Shown: positions 1 through 8,370 of the stretch, piece after piece
Layout of the letters: each line of letters begins with the position of its first letter
Position numbering within the stretch: position 1 is the first letter of the stretch
Assembly: GCF_007197885.1 (NCBI RefSeq)
Contig: NZ_VKKG01000003.1
Location: 1-64,000, forward strand
Source: Tessaracoccus rhinocerotis
GTDB taxonomy: Bacteria; Actinomycetota; Actinomycetes; Propionibacteriales; Propionibacteriaceae
Length of the DNA stretch: 64,000 bases
Reading direction: 5' to 3'
The notes under the pieces: generated by a model
The model's database searches: none
What the model was told of the DNA's origin: nothing
What the model saw: the letters and a program-made list of their open reading frames with translations, nothing else
Made by a program: the position numbers and the translations under genes

Positions 1-6
1 GCGCTG

Positions 7-267
7 GTGGACGGCCCCCGGCCCCCACCAGCGCCACCGGTGGCCCCCAACGTCAATATCGCTGGCTCCCAGAGGCAATATCCAGTGGTCCCGTCAGGCT
101 CGAATACTCAACTGCTGGAGGCGATGCGGGACGAACTCCTAGTGCAGGCCCAACTGCATTGGGCGCTCGATGACAAGGGCAAGCGATCTCCTGCGTCCAA
201 GTCCGCCAAACGCAAGCTGGATTCTGTCGAGAAGGCCATCAACGACCTACGGGGGCGAGCAAAGTGA
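7..267 (+). CDS. Small hypothetical protein paired with a GTPase (N-terminus uncertain)
   Basis: I do not recognise this 86-residue protein. It has a proline-rich N-terminus, then a charged, probably helical segment (roughly residues 38-86) ending in a Lys/Arg-rich tail. The GTG at 7 is the first start in view, but the frame is open to the left edge, so the true start may lie outside the window. Its TGA overlaps the GTG start of the following GTPase gene (GTGA), which indicates translational coupling and a shared function. Base composition of this pair is visibly less GC-rich than the genes that follow, a possible sign of transfer. Confidence 0.6.
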   Translation: MDGPRPPPAPPVAPNVNIAGSQRQYPVVPSGSNTQLLEAMRDELLVQAQLHWALDDKGKRSPASKSAKRKLDSVEKAINDLRGRAK

Positions 268-1364
268 CGAGTGCAGAGGAGAGGGCCGCCGAGGAAGGCT
301 GGAACGACGTTCCTGCCCTCGCCAGGTTCAACTTGGCCGTGCTAGGGGCGACGGGTGTCGGCAAATCCACTCTCATCAACGCGATGTTTGGTGAGGAAGT
401 AGCTAGGACGGGCATCGGGAGGCCGGTGACTGACGCTGTTCGCCTGCATGTCAATAAGGAAGAAACCTTGGGGCTCTACGACTTCCGGGGTGCTGAGAGC
501 TTTGAGGAAATGAAGGGCTTCATCCAAGACTTTCGGCGCATCTACCAAGAACGTATCGAATCGGATCGCGCGGATGCCATCCACGGGGTGTGGTACTGCA
601 TCAAGGCTTCTGATCGTCGGTTTGACGACAATCAGGTGGAGTTACTCGAAAAACTGAGTGAACAGGGGTTGCCTGTGATCTTGGTGGTTACCCAGACACC
701 GCGGAGGAGTGGGACCTTGTCTCCTGATGCTGACCTGTTTCTGGGACACCTACTGTCACGGGGACTAGCTGCACGCGAGGTCGTCGCTGTCAGTGCGAAG
801 CCCGACCCGTTCGTCGGCACCGAGGCGTTCGGCCTTGAGGATCTTCTTGACGCTACACGACGGGTCGCACCAGAGGGGGTGACTCAGGCCCTAGACCAGG
901 CCCAGCGCGTAAGCGAACGTGGCAAAAGTGTGGCGACTAAGAAGATTATTGCGGCGGCTGTTGCTTCCGCTGCGGCGGTAGGGGCCGTGCCCCTGCCAGC
1001 AGCCGATGCGCCGGTTCTGATCGCGATTCAACTCGGGATGATGAGACAGATTGCGCGGATGTACGGTATCTCGCTTGAAACAATGGCCATGGTGGCCGCG
1101 TTTACCCAGTCGCTGACCGTGGTGGCGGGCAGGACTATCGTTGGCCAACTCTTGAAATTGATTCCCGGTGCAGGTTCTGTCATCAACGCAGGGGTGGCGG
1201 CCTCCATCACCGGGCTCGTCGGGTGGGCTTGGGCGGACCTTTGCAGCCGGCACTGGAAGGGCGAACTGGACCTGAATGACCTCGCCCTCAGCGGGATGTT
1301 GGGGGATGCCTTGGCCGAGGCGTTCAAGCAGGCTCGGAGGAAACCGGGTGATACGACGGTCTGA
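264..1364 (+). CDS. Era/YfjP-like P-loop GTPase with DUF697-like membrane-associating C-terminal domain
   Basis: 366 residues. A TRAFAC-type GTPase domain comes first: Walker A/G1 GATGVGKST at 28-36, G3 DFRG at 73-76, G5 SAK at 177-179. The G4 NKxD motif is replaced by VTQT near 142-145, so nucleotide specificity may be relaxed. The C-terminal third (about 222-330) is Ala/Val/Gly-rich and amphipathic with the IQLGMMRQIARMYG pattern typical of DUF697/YcjF-type regions, which associate with membranes. GTG at 264 is chosen because it overlaps the stop of the upstream small gene. Such GTPases occur in membrane-stress and conflict-type accessory loci; the actual role here is unknown. Lower GC than its neighbours. 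Confidence 0.75.
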   Translation: MTSAEERAAEEGWNDVPALARFNLAVLGATGVGKSTLINAMFGEEVARTGIGRPVTDAVRLHVNKEETLGLYDFRGAESFEEMKGFIQDFRRIYQERIESDRADAIHGVWYCIKASDRRFDDNQVELLEKLSEQGLPVILVVTQTPRRSGTLSPDADLFLGHLLSRGLAAREVVAVSAKPDPFVGTEAFGLEDLLDATRRVAPEGVTQALDQAQRVSERGKSVATKKIIAAAVASAAAVGAVPLPAADAPVLIAIQLGMMRQIARMYGISLETMAMVAAFTQSLTVVAGRTIVGQLLKLIPGAGSVINAGVAASITGLVGWAWADLCSRHWKGELDLNDLALSGMLGDALAEAFKQARRKPGDTTV

Positions 1365-1468
1365 CATGGTCGGCCGCGGACTAGCAGTTGATAGGTGGGA
1401 ACACCTCGGCGTCGTGTTGCACTGGAGCGTGGCAGGCCTTGCTGCAGTTCAGACGGGGGTCCCGCCCT

Positions 1469-1599
1469 GGTTTCGACGACGCCCGGCTCGCTGCCGCTCG
1501 CGCGGGCTGCTCAACCACCGGGGGTTGAGCAGCGAGGGACGAGCGTCGTCGAAACCTAGCGGAGCAGGTTGAGCAGCGAGGGACGAGCGTCGTCGAAAC
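1469..1599. repeat. Palindromic/direct intergenic repeat element
   Basis: The space between the convergent GTPase and pfkA genes holds a large inverted repeat. The left arm begins GGTTTCGACGACG (1469-1481) and ends CTGCTCAACC (1507-1516). The right arm begins GGTTGAGCAG (1523-1532) and ends CGTCGTCGAAACC (1544-1556). A second direct copy of the right arm, 33 identical bases, lies at 1567-1599 and ends 2 bp from the pfkA stop. This is REP-like; it may act as a bidirectional terminator or be a non-autonomous mobile repeat. A related sequence sits inside the murJ coding region near 62079-62126. The rest of 1365-1468 shows nothing I can name. Confidence 0.8.
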
Positions 1600-1601
1600 T
1601 C

Positions 1602-2729
1602 TCAGTCGCCCAGGTTCGTCCCCACGTTCCGGGCGGTGCGGATCCAGGCATGGTCGGTGGGGACCAGCGCCAGGTTCCCCGCCACGTCCTCCAGCGGCAC
1701 GGGCTCGGTGTCGTCGCCCTTGGAGCCCACCATCACTCCCCACTCGCCTTCGGCGATCAGGTCCGCGGCGGCGGAGCCGATGCGTGAGCCGAGCAGCCGG
1801 TCCTCGGCACAGGGGATTCCGCCGCGCTGGACGTAGCCGAGGATGGTCACCCTGGTCTCCAACCCCGTGGCCTCCTCCAGGTCGTGCGCGAGCTTGAAGG
1901 TGTGCTCCCGGTGCTCGTACTCCACCGACGCGAGGTGCTTCTTCGCTGCGGCCTTGGCCTCCGGGGTGTTCGCGTCCTTCACGAGGCGCTCGGCGGCCTG
2001 CAGTTCAGCGGTGGCGACCAGGTCGCGCGCGCCCTCGGCGACGGCCACGACGCTGAAGTTGGTGCCCTTCTCCCGGCGGTGCTGGATGGCGGTGGAGATC
2101 GACTCGACCGTGAACGGGATCTCGGGCAGCAGGATCACGTCCGCGCCACCGGCGATGCCTGCGCCGAGGGTGAGCCACCCGGCCTTGTGGCCCATGATCT
2201 CGGCAAGGATGATGCGGTGGTGGCTGTGCGCGGTCGAGTGCAGCCGGTCGATGGCGTCGGTGGCGATCTCGAGCGCGGTGGAGAACCCGAAGGTGTTGTC
2301 GGTGTGGGCGACGTCCTTGTCGATGGTCTTCGGCAGGTGCATCACGTTGAGCCCAGCCTTGGCCAGCCGCAACGCATTCTTCGCGGTGCCGCCGCCGCCG
2401 AGCAGCACCAGCCCGTCCAGCTTGTTCTTCTCGACGATGTCGGCGATCTCGCCAGTCATGTCGCGGACCTCGCCGTCCACCTCCATCTTGTGCACCTTGT
2501 CCCGGCTCGTCCCGAGGATGGTGCCGCCCGTGGTCAGGATGCCCGAGAGCATCGCCTTGTCGAGCTCGATGTGGCGGTCGGTGGCCAGGCCCCGGATGCC
2601 GTCGCGGAAACCGATCAGCTCCATCCCGTGGGATCCGATCGCGGCCTTGCCGAGACCGCGGATGGCGGCGTTGAGGCCGGGGCTGTCGCCACCTGCCGTG
2701 AGGACTCCGATTCGCTTCGATGCGCCCAT
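1602..2729 (-). CDS. pfkA: 6-phosphofructokinase (PfkA family)
   Basis: 375 residues. Phosphorylates fructose 6-phosphate at C1 in glycolysis, in the cytoplasm. Family motifs: [15 protein letters not shown] at 11-25, GGGGT at 111-115, PKTIDKD at 133-139 with the catalytic Asp, a MGHKAGW segment and GYVQRGG near the C-terminus. At the positions that separate ATP from pyrophosphate enzymes (E. coli 104 and 124) it has Gly and Lys, a mixed combination, and the usual Asp 103 is Gly. The donor therefore cannot be called with certainty. ATG at 2729 is preceded by GGGAG; an open frame continues upstream but has no PFK similarity. Divergent from the flavodoxin gene. Confidence 0.93.
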   Translation of the reverse strand: MGASKRIGVLTAGGDSPGLNAAIRGLGKAAIGSHGMELIGFRDGIRGLATDRHIELDKAMLSGILTTGGTILGTSRDKVHKMEVDGEVRDMTGEIADIVEKNKLDGLVLLGGGGTAKNALRLAKAGLNVMHLPKTIDKDVAHTDNTFGFSTALEIATDAIDRLHSTAHSHHRIILAEIMGHKAGWLTLGAGIAGGADVILLPEIPFTVESISTAIQHRREKGTNFSVVAVAEGARDLVATAELQAAERLVKDANTPEAKAAAKKHLASVEYEHREHTFKLAHDLEEATGLETRVTILGYVQRGGIPCAEDRLLGSRIGSAAADLIAEGEWGVMVGSKGDDTEPVPLEDVAGNLALVPTDHAWIRTARNVGTNLGD

Positions 2730-2834
2730 GACTACTCCCTGTTCGGCTCTGGGAGTCCCGACGATACCGGCCGTGCACCTGCTTGGGGGACCCCGCCCGT
2801 TATCTCCAGAGGCCCCGGGCCTAACGTGCCGGGC

Positions 2835-3329
2835 ATGGCACGAATCCTCATCACCCACGCAACCCGGGCCGGGGCCACCGCCGACGTCGCAGACATCCTC
2901 GCCGACGCCCTCGCGGGGGCCGGGCACGACGTCGACACGGTGCCGGTGGCCGAGGGACCCTCGCCCGAGGGCTTCGACCTGGTGGTCGTCGGCAGCGGCA
3001 TCCACGCCACGGCCTGGTACTCCGAGGCCCTGGACTGGTTGTCCGCCCACGGCTCCGTCCTCGCGGGCCGGACCGCGCTGTTCAACGTCTGCCTCAACGC
3101 CGCGAACCCCATGAAGCGTGACGAGACCCTCGACTACAACCGCCCCGCGGCCCAGTTGGTGGCGCCGGTGGCGCAGGAGTCGTTCGCCGGGCGCTACGTG
3201 CCTGAGCGGGTCAGCTTCTGGAAGCGGGTCTTCATGCGCACCATGCAGGCGGCCCCCAAGGACCACGTCTCCCCGGGCACGATCCGCGCGTGGGCGGCTG
3301 TCCTGGCCGATCGGGTGCCCGCCGCCTGA
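2835..3329 (+). CDS. Flavodoxin-domain protein, HemG-like
   Basis: 164 residues with a flavodoxin fold: beta-strand [21 protein letters not shown] carries the phosphate-binding loop, and [17 protein letters not shown] resembles the FMN loop of menaquinone-type protoporphyrinogen oxidase HemG and related MioC-like proteins. It is expected to bind FMN and carry out a redox reaction in the cytoplasm or at the membrane. A Trp/Lys-rich segment ([11 protein letters not shown]) near residue 130 resembles the membrane-facing insertion of HemG-like proteins. ATG at 2835 fits the domain start. No heme genes are nearby, so the exact substrate is unknown. Confidence 0.75.
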   Translation: MARILITHATRAGATADVADILADALAGAGHDVDTVPVAEGPSPEGFDLVVVGSGIHATAWYSEALDWLSAHGSVLAGRTALFNVCLNAANPMKRDETLDYNRPAAQLVAPVAQESFAGRYVPERVSFWKRVFMRTMQAAPKDHVSPGTIRAWAAVLADRVPAA

Positions 3330-3408
3330 TCGCATCCGGGCCGCCGGGCTCTTCCCTGGTGTCAGTGCTGCGTGTGACGATGTTGGCAGCCGACAGGAGA
3401 GGAAACAC

Positions 3409-3834
3409 ATGCCCATCTCAACCGTTGCCTACATCGAGTTCCCCGGCACCGCCGCCGAGGCCATGAAGTTCTACCAGTCCGTCTTCGGTGGGGAGCTGGA
3501 GGTGATGGACTACACCGGTCTGGACACCTCGGACTTCCCCGTGCAGCCGGGCCCGGACACCGTCGCCCACGCCAGCCTCACCGGCGGCGCCCTGGAGCTC
3601 CGAGCGGGTGACTCCCTCAGCGAGGATCCACCCGGCGCCTCGTCGGAGGTCTACTCGATGATGATCCTGACGGACACCCAGGAGGAGGCCCGGGACCTGA
3701 TCGACAAGTTCACCGCTGCCGGCGGGTCGGTCGAGCTACCGTACGAGCCCGCGCCGTGGGGAGACACCTACGGCCAGGTGCGCGACCAGTTCGGGGTGAT
3801 GTGGCAGGTGGACACCCCCGGACCCGAGAGCTGA
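3409..3834 (+). CDS. VOC superfamily protein, PhnB/glyoxalase-like
   Basis: 141 residues in the vicinal oxygen chelate fold. The N-terminus [20 protein letters not shown] and the C-terminal [14 protein letters not shown] match PhnB/DUF1338-type glyoxalase-like proteins, in which one paired beta-alpha-beta-beta-beta unit supplies a metal site. Start ATG at 3409 has a good AGGAGAGG ribosome site just upstream. Similar stand-alone proteins in actinobacteria lack an assigned reaction. The gene lies in a loose same-strand run with the flavodoxin, NUDIX and SH3-like genes, but spacing does not demand an operon. Confidence 0.85.
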   Translation: MPISTVAYIEFPGTAAEAMKFYQSVFGGELEVMDYTGLDTSDFPVQPGPDTVAHASLTGGALELRAGDSLSEDPPGASSEVYSMMILTDTQEEARDLIDKFTAAGGSVELPYEPAPWGDTYGQVRDQFGVMWQVDTPGPES

Positions 3835-3871
3835 GGCCCTCGCTGGGTCGGGTTGGCGCTAGCCTGACCGC

Positions 3872-4276
3872 GTGAAGCGGCTCGTGGTTGGTGCCCTGCT
3901 GGTCGACGACGTCGCCGCGCCCTCGAGGGTGCTGGCGGCGCGTCGGACCACGCCCCCTGCGGGTCGGTGGGAGTTCCCGGGTGGGAAGGTCGAGCCGGGG
4001 GAGAGCGCACCGGCGGCACTGGAGCGCGAGATCCGCGAGGAGCTGCTGGTGGACGTCGTGGTGCACCGCCGGCTCGACGCGCCCAGCGGTGGTCGCTGGC
4101 CGATCAACGAAGCCTTGGAGATGGAGCTGTGGTGGTGCACCACCGCCGGGGAGGCCACGCCGCACGACTCCCACGACGCCGTTCGCTGGCTCACCGCCGC
4201 GCAGGTGTACGACGTCGAGTGGCTGCCGAGTGACCTGGCCGCCATCCCCGTGCTGGCCGGCCAATTGAGTGGTTAG
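3872..4276 (+). CDS. NUDIX hydrolase, MutT-like
   Basis: 134 residues. The NUDIX box is complete: a Gly-Gly-Lys-Val-Glu-Pro-Gly-Glu start followed by EREIREELLV at about 51-60, supplying the metal-binding glutamates. The pattern (G)x5Ex7REUxEExGU and the preceding RWEFPGGK are typical of 8-oxo-dGTP diphosphatase MutT, which removes oxidised nucleotides from the pool. Related NUDIX enzymes on other nucleoside diphosphates cannot be excluded. GTG start at 3872. The next small gene begins 10 bp after its stop. Confidence 0.88.
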   Translation: MKRLVVGALLVDDVAAPSRVLAARRTTPPAGRWEFPGGKVEPGESAPAALEREIREELLVDVVVHRRLDAPSGGRWPINEALEMELWWCTTAGEATPHDSHDAVRWLTAAQVYDVEWLPSDLAAIPVLAGQLSG

Positions 4277-4286
4277 GGTTTGCGGC

Positions 4287-4484
4287 ATGACGGACAAACT
4301 GCGCAGCGCCCCGATCGGGCAGAGGGTGACCGTCAGGTTCCGCCTCGAGGACGGTTCCGCCACGGACGCAGTGGGGCCCCTCACGGAGCGTGACGAGGAA
4401 ACCCTCGTCGTCGAGACGCGGCGCCGCGGTGCGGTCCGGATCCGGTTCGACACCGTCATCGCCGCCAGGATCATCCCCGGCTGA
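4287..4484 (+). CDS. Stand-alone SH3-like barrel domain protein
   Basis: 65 residues. The pattern IGQRVTVRFRLEDG...DAVGPLTERDEETLVVETRRG..RIRFDTVIAARIIP resembles the SH3-like barrel that precedes the GNAT domain in actinobacterial acetyltransferases such as Rv0428c. Here there is no acetyltransferase domain after it: a stop follows directly. It may be a remnant of a larger protein or a free-standing domain. ATG at 4287 is preferred; an in-frame GTG at 4269 would overlap the NUDIX gene. Its TGA is 6 bp from the convergent gene on the minus strand. Confidence 0.7.
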   Translation: MTDKLRSAPIGQRVTVRFRLEDGSATDAVGPLTERDEETLVVETRRRGAVRIRFDTVIAARIIPG

Positions 4485-4490
4485 GGCGCC

Positions 4491-5792
4491 TCAGCCGGGC
4501 GAGACCTCACGGCCCGGCTCCCGGCGGCGCTCCAACCGGAAGGCGACCGTGCGGAACGTCGCCACGGCGTCCCAGGCGTTCAGCAGCATCAGGACCACCA
4601 CCGCGATCCCCCACCAGGACAACCCCGACCACACCGCCAGCGCAGCCACGACGAGGCCGAGGAGCAGCCTCGAGGCGGTCAGCGCCGCGTGCAGCCAGGG
4701 CTGGCGCGCCATGGCGTTGTGCCACGGCCTGCCCGGGATCACCTCGACCTCACGGTCGAAGCGCTGGTACTGCTGCAGCATGTTGAAGAACCCGCCCGGG
4801 TTGAACCGGAACGAGTCGGGTGGCTCGGCCCCCTCGAACACCTCCCCCGCAAGGGTGGGGATCCCGAGCGAGGCCAGCACCCGGGAGAACCAGCCCTCGT
4901 CCGCGGCGGACTGGACGGCGGCCGCGACGAACCGCGCCTCGCAGTGCCCGAACGAGGGGTGCTGCAGCAGGCCGAGGACCTGGGAGCCGGGCTGCAACGC
5001 CATGTTGGTCAGCACCGTCGTGATCCGCGAGGCCTCCGGCGAGAGCTCCTCGCCCGAGTAGGGGACCCGCATGTCCGGGAGCCGGGTCAGGGTGAACGGC
5101 CCGGGGAGAACGCCCTCGTCGGCGAGCAGCGAGACGTGGCGCGCGCCCAGGTGGTTCGACAGGACCAGGACGGGCAGGTCCCGCTCGCCCCAGTTCACCT
5201 TGTGCAGGGCCGGTGGCGCCTCCGGGAACCGGGCGACCCACCAGGAGCCGGACCGGGACAGGTCCAGCGCGGCGCCGGCCACTCCCGCGAGGTAGGTCAT
5301 GGTGTCGATGGGTCCCCGGCTCAGGACCACGACCGCCGTGGGCCGCGGCTCGTCGTGGGTGGCGACCGCGGGGGCGAGGAACTCGGGCTCGGGGAGTGGT
5401 GCGGTCTCGGCCCGGCTGAACTGCTCCGACGAGGGCGAGGCGAATCTCGGTGGCGGGGCGGACTCCCGGTGCCCGGCGACCTCCACCCCGCACTGCGTGG
5501 CCTCCGCGAGGTCGGCGGCCAGCACGCTGACGTGCGGCCCCGGGTGCACGCCGCCGGGGGTGTGCAGCAGCACGCGCAGGTCCGGCGTCGCCGCGATGCA
5601 CAGCAGCAGCGGGAACCGGGACGGGTGGACGCCCTGGGAGATGGTCTCGGCGTCGGAGGACTGCCGCCCGACCGACCCGAGCACGTTTCTGTGCCGCAGG
5701 CGCTGCAGCACGGCGGAGGCGTCGGCACCGCGGTGCACCCCCGGCATGACGACGCCGTCGAGGAACAGCGTCCTCCCCCAAGTTCCCTCCAC
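4491..5792 (-). CDS. Unknown two-helix membrane protein downstream of a radical SAM maturase
   Basis: 433 residues from a GTG at 5792; a later ATG 15 codons in is also possible because ribosome-site-like GGAGG lies on both sides. I do not recognise the family. The first roughly 360 residues are soluble with several GP- and LSNH-type turns; the C-terminus has two hydrophobic segments (about 370-412), suggesting a membrane anchor at the end, followed by a basic tail. It starts 11 bp after the stop of the radical SAM gene and is probably cotranscribed, so it is the best local candidate for a partner or substrate of that enzyme. Confidence 0.65.
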   Translation of the reverse strand: MEGTWGRTLFLDGVVMPGVHRGADASAVLQRLRHRNVLGSVGRQSSDAETISQGVHPSRFPLLLCIAATPDLRVLLHTPGGVHPGPHVSVLAADLAEATQCGVEVAGHRESAPPPRFASPSSEQFSRAETAPLPEPEFLAPAVATHDEPRPTAVVVLSRGPIDTMTYLAGVAGAALDLSRSGSWWVARFPEAPPALHKVNWGERDLPVLVLSNHLGARHVSLLADEGVLPGPFTLTRLPDMRVPYSGEELSPEASRITTVLTNMALQPGSQVLGLLQHPSFGHCEARFVAAAVQSAADEGWFSRVLASLGIPTLAGEVFEGAEPPDSFRFNPGGFFNMLQQYQRFDREVEVIPGRPWHNAMARQPWLHAALTASRLLLGLVVAALAVWSGLSWWGIAVVVLMLLNAWDAVATFRTVAFRLERRREPGREVSPG

Positions 5793-5803
5793 GAGGCGTC
5801 AGC

Positions 5804-7027
5804 CTAGCCCTCGCGCATGACTTCGGCGGCGGTGCGCCCGGAGTTGAGCAACTGGGCCATCCGCTCGACGGTGGGGCTCGAGTGCGTGAAGAACTGGAAG
5901 TAGCCCTCGCACAGGTGGTTCTGCCCGTCCTCCCCGTCGACGGAGGTGCCGAACCGGTCCTTCGGGCAGCCGCCGTGACAGGCCCAGCGCACGGGGCAGC
6001 GTCGGCACTGCGCGGTCAGCGCGGTGCGCTTCGCGCTGCCGAACGCCCGCTGCTGCGGCCCGGTGAGCACGTCGGAGAACGCGTCGGTGTGCACGTTCCC
6101 GAGCTGGTGGCCGGGCTCGACGTAGTGGTCACAGGAGTAGATGTCGCCGTTGTGCTCGACGGCGAGGGCGGTCCCGCACTCCGGCGCGTGCACGCACAGC
6201 GAGTACTGGCCGAAGCGGGCGGCGAGCATCGTGTCGAAGTGCTGCACGAACACGGTGCCGACGTCGCGGGCCCGCCACTCGTCGAACACCTCGCACAGGA
6301 ACCGGCCCCACTGCGCCGGGCCGACGGAGCGTGACGTGACGGCGTTTCCGGCCTGCCGGTAGAGGAGTCGGGCGCCGTCGGGCCCGGTCCAGCCCTGCTC
6401 GGCAAGCGCCAGGTCCTCGGCCGGGACCCGCTCGACGATCGGGATGAACTGCAGGAACCTCGCGCCCAGCTCGTCGCGGAACCAGCGGTAGACCCGCAGG
6501 CCGTGGTCGCCGTTGGCGGAGTTCACGGTGCACAGGACGTTGGTCTCGACGCCGTGGCGCTGCAGGTACTCCCAGCCGCGGACCACCTGCGCGTGCGTGC
6601 CGCGGCCAGCCTTGTTGACGCGGTGGACGTCATGGAACTCGGCCGGCCCGTCGACGGAGAGCCCCACGAGGAACCCCTCGGCGGCGAGGAACTCGCACCA
6701 GTCGTCGTCGAGCAGGGTGCCGTTGGTCTGCAGGGCGTGGGTCACCCGCTGACCCGGGCGCCTCAACTCCTCGGCGAGCCGGACGGCCTCCCGGTAGAAG
6801 GGGAGCCCCCGCAGGGTGGGTTCGCCGCCCTGCCAGGTGAGGGTGACTTCGCCGTCGGGGTGCGAGTCGAGCTGGTTGGCCACAAAGGCGCGCAGGGTGG
6901 CCGGCGACATCTGCTGCGACCCGGCGTCGTGGAGGAGTTCCTTGGACAGGAAGAAGCAGTACGAGCAGTCCAGGTTGCAGGCTGCGCCCGCGGGCTTGGA
7001 GACGACGCTGAACGGCAGGCTGCGCAT
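5804..7027 (-). CDS. Anaerobic sulfatase-maturase-like radical SAM/SPASM protein
   Basis: 407 residues. The radical SAM cluster motif CNLDCSYCF (CxxxCxxC) is at 17-25, followed by TWQGGEPTL and a QTNG segment. The C-terminal SPASM region has CVHAPECG, SCDHYV and CRRCPVRWACHGGCP, the cysteine pattern for two further 4Fe-4S clusters. This arrangement matches anSME enzymes that convert a Cys or Ser of sulfatases to formylglycine, and related peptide-modifying enzymes. There is no sulfatase gene in the window, so the substrate is either elsewhere or different. Followed after 11 bp by the unknown 433-residue gene. Confidence 0.88.
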   Translation of the reverse strand: MRSLPFSVVSKPAGAACNLDCSYCFFLSKELLHDAGSQQMSPATLRAFVANQLDSHPDGEVTLTWQGGEPTLRGLPFYREAVRLAEELRRPGQRVTHALQTNGTLLDDDWCEFLAAEGFLVGLSVDGPAEFHDVHRVNKAGRGTHAQVVRGWEYLQRHGVETNVLCTVNSANGDHGLRVYRWFRDELGARFLQFIPIVERVPAEDLALAEQGWTGPDGARLLYRQAGNAVTSRSVGPAQWGRFLCEVFDEWRARDVGTVFVQHFDTMLAARFGQYSLCVHAPECGTALAVEHNGDIYSCDHYVEPGHQLGNVHTDAFSDVLTGPQQRAFGSAKRTALTAQCRRCPVRWACHGGCPKDRFGTSVDGEDGQNHLCEGYFQFFTHSSPTVERMAQLLNSGRTAAEVMREG

Positions 7028-7086
7028 GCCCCATTCCTACGCCACGCGATGGTGGGGAATCGCCCCGGGGGTCCGGTTCCGGGCGG

Positions 7087-8283
7087 TCAGCCCCGCGACG
7101 CCTGGAACGCCACGATCCGCTCCACGGCCTCGGCGACGGCGTCTGCCCCGGCCGCGAACGACAACCGGACGAACTCCCGGCCGTGGAAGGGGTCGAAGTC
7201 GGTGCCGGGGACGATGGCGACGCCGGTCCGCTCGAGCAGCTCGCCGCACCACGCGGCGGAGTCCGCCAGGTCGCCCAGATTGTCCCCGAGCCCGGCGTAC
7301 AGGTAGAACGCGCCGTCGGCGGGCGCCACCGGGCCCCAGCCCAGCCGTTCCAACTGCGTCAGCAGCACCTCCCGCGTGGCGGCGAACGAGGCCACCCGCT
7401 GCTCGGCGTGCCGGTAGGACTCCTCGGTGAACGCCCCCAGCGCCGGCCGCTGGGCGGGTACCGGCGGGCAGAGCGCGACGTTCCCGGCCAAGGCGTCCAC
7501 GCCGCCGCGGAGGTCTTGGGGCAGCAACGCCCACCCGAGCCGCCAGCCCGTCATTCCCCAGAACTTGGAGAACGAGGAGACGACGATGCTGCTGCGGTCC
7601 AGCTCCCAGGCGCAGACGCCGCGCGGGTCGCTCGCGCCCGGTGCCGGGTAGGTGATGCCGTGGTAGATCTCGTCGCTGACCAGGCGGACATCGTGGGCGC
7701 GGCACCACGCGGTGAGGTCGGCGAGCTCGGCGCGGGTGACCATGGTGCCGGTGGGATTGGCCGGAGACGCGACGACCAGCCCCGCCAGTTCACCGTGCCG
7801 CGCCACGGCGTCGTCGAGGAGCGCCGGCGTCGGCTGGAACCGCGTGGCGGGGCCGCACTCCAACTGCACCACCTCACACCCCAGCGCGGCGAGGATGTTG
7901 CGGTACGCGGGATAGCCGGGGGCGGCCAGCGCCACGCGGTCGCCGTGCTCGAAGGCGGCCAGGAACGTCAGCACGAACGCCCCGGAGGAGCCGGTGGTGA
8001 CGGCGACGTCCTCGGCGCCCAGGTCGAGGCCGTACCAGCGCCCGTAGTGGCCGGCGATCGCCTCCCGGAGCTCACGCAGCCCGAGCGCGCTGGAGTAGCC
8101 GAGCGGCTCGCCGCCCAGGTGCTGTTCCGCGGCCAGCCGGTGCACCTCCGGCGGCGCCCCGCCGCTGGGCTCGCCCGCGCACAGCGAGATGACGTCCCTG
8201 CCCCGGGAACGCAGCTGGGCCACCCGGTCCAGCACGCTCATCACCTCAAACGGCGGCACCTGCGCCCGGCGCGACAACTTCAT
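7087..8283 (-). CDS. Class I/II PLP-dependent aminotransferase
   Basis: 398 residues, fold type I. Motifs include ASPANPTG, SDEIYHGI, SSFSKFWGMTGWRLGW with the Schiff-base lysine in SFSK, and an arginine near the C-terminus in REFVRLSF for the substrate carboxylate. These fit aspartate/aromatic aminotransferase-like enzymes; the amino donor cannot be told from sequence. ATG at 8283 starts at the family N-terminus (MKLSRRAQVPPFEVM); the frame is open further upstream but is not coding there. It lies 59 bp upstream of the radical SAM gene on the same strand. Confidence 0.9.
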   Translation of the reverse strand: MKLSRRAQVPPFEVMSVLDRVAQLRSRGRDVISLCAGEPSGGAPPEVHRLAAEQHLGGEPLGYSSALGLRELREAIAGHYGRWYGLDLGAEDVAVTTGSSGAFVLTFLAAFEHGDRVALAAPGYPAYRNILAALGCEVVQLECGPATRFQPTPALLDDAVARHGELAGLVVASPANPTGTMVTRAELADLTAWCRAHDVRLVSDEIYHGITYPAPGASDPRGVCAWELDRSSIVVSSFSKFWGMTGWRLGWALLPQDLRGGVDALAGNVALCPPVPAQRPALGAFTEESYRHAEQRVASFAATREVLLTQLERLGWGPVAPADGAFYLYAGLGDNLGDLADSAAWCGELLERTGVAIVPGTDFDPFHGREFVRLSFAAGADAVAEAVERIVAFQASRG

Positions 8284-8370
8284 GGGGTCAGCCTGCCACA
8301 GGCTCGCGGCGCCGGATCCGGGCCGGGGCTGGCGTAGATTGGCCTCGAGAATCCACCGGAAGGGCTGGCG

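Noticed and set aside
1843-3329. Long plus-strand frames opposite pfkA, running into the flavodoxin gene
   Set aside because: The part opposite pfkA has no protein similarity; the true flavodoxin start is ATG 2835.
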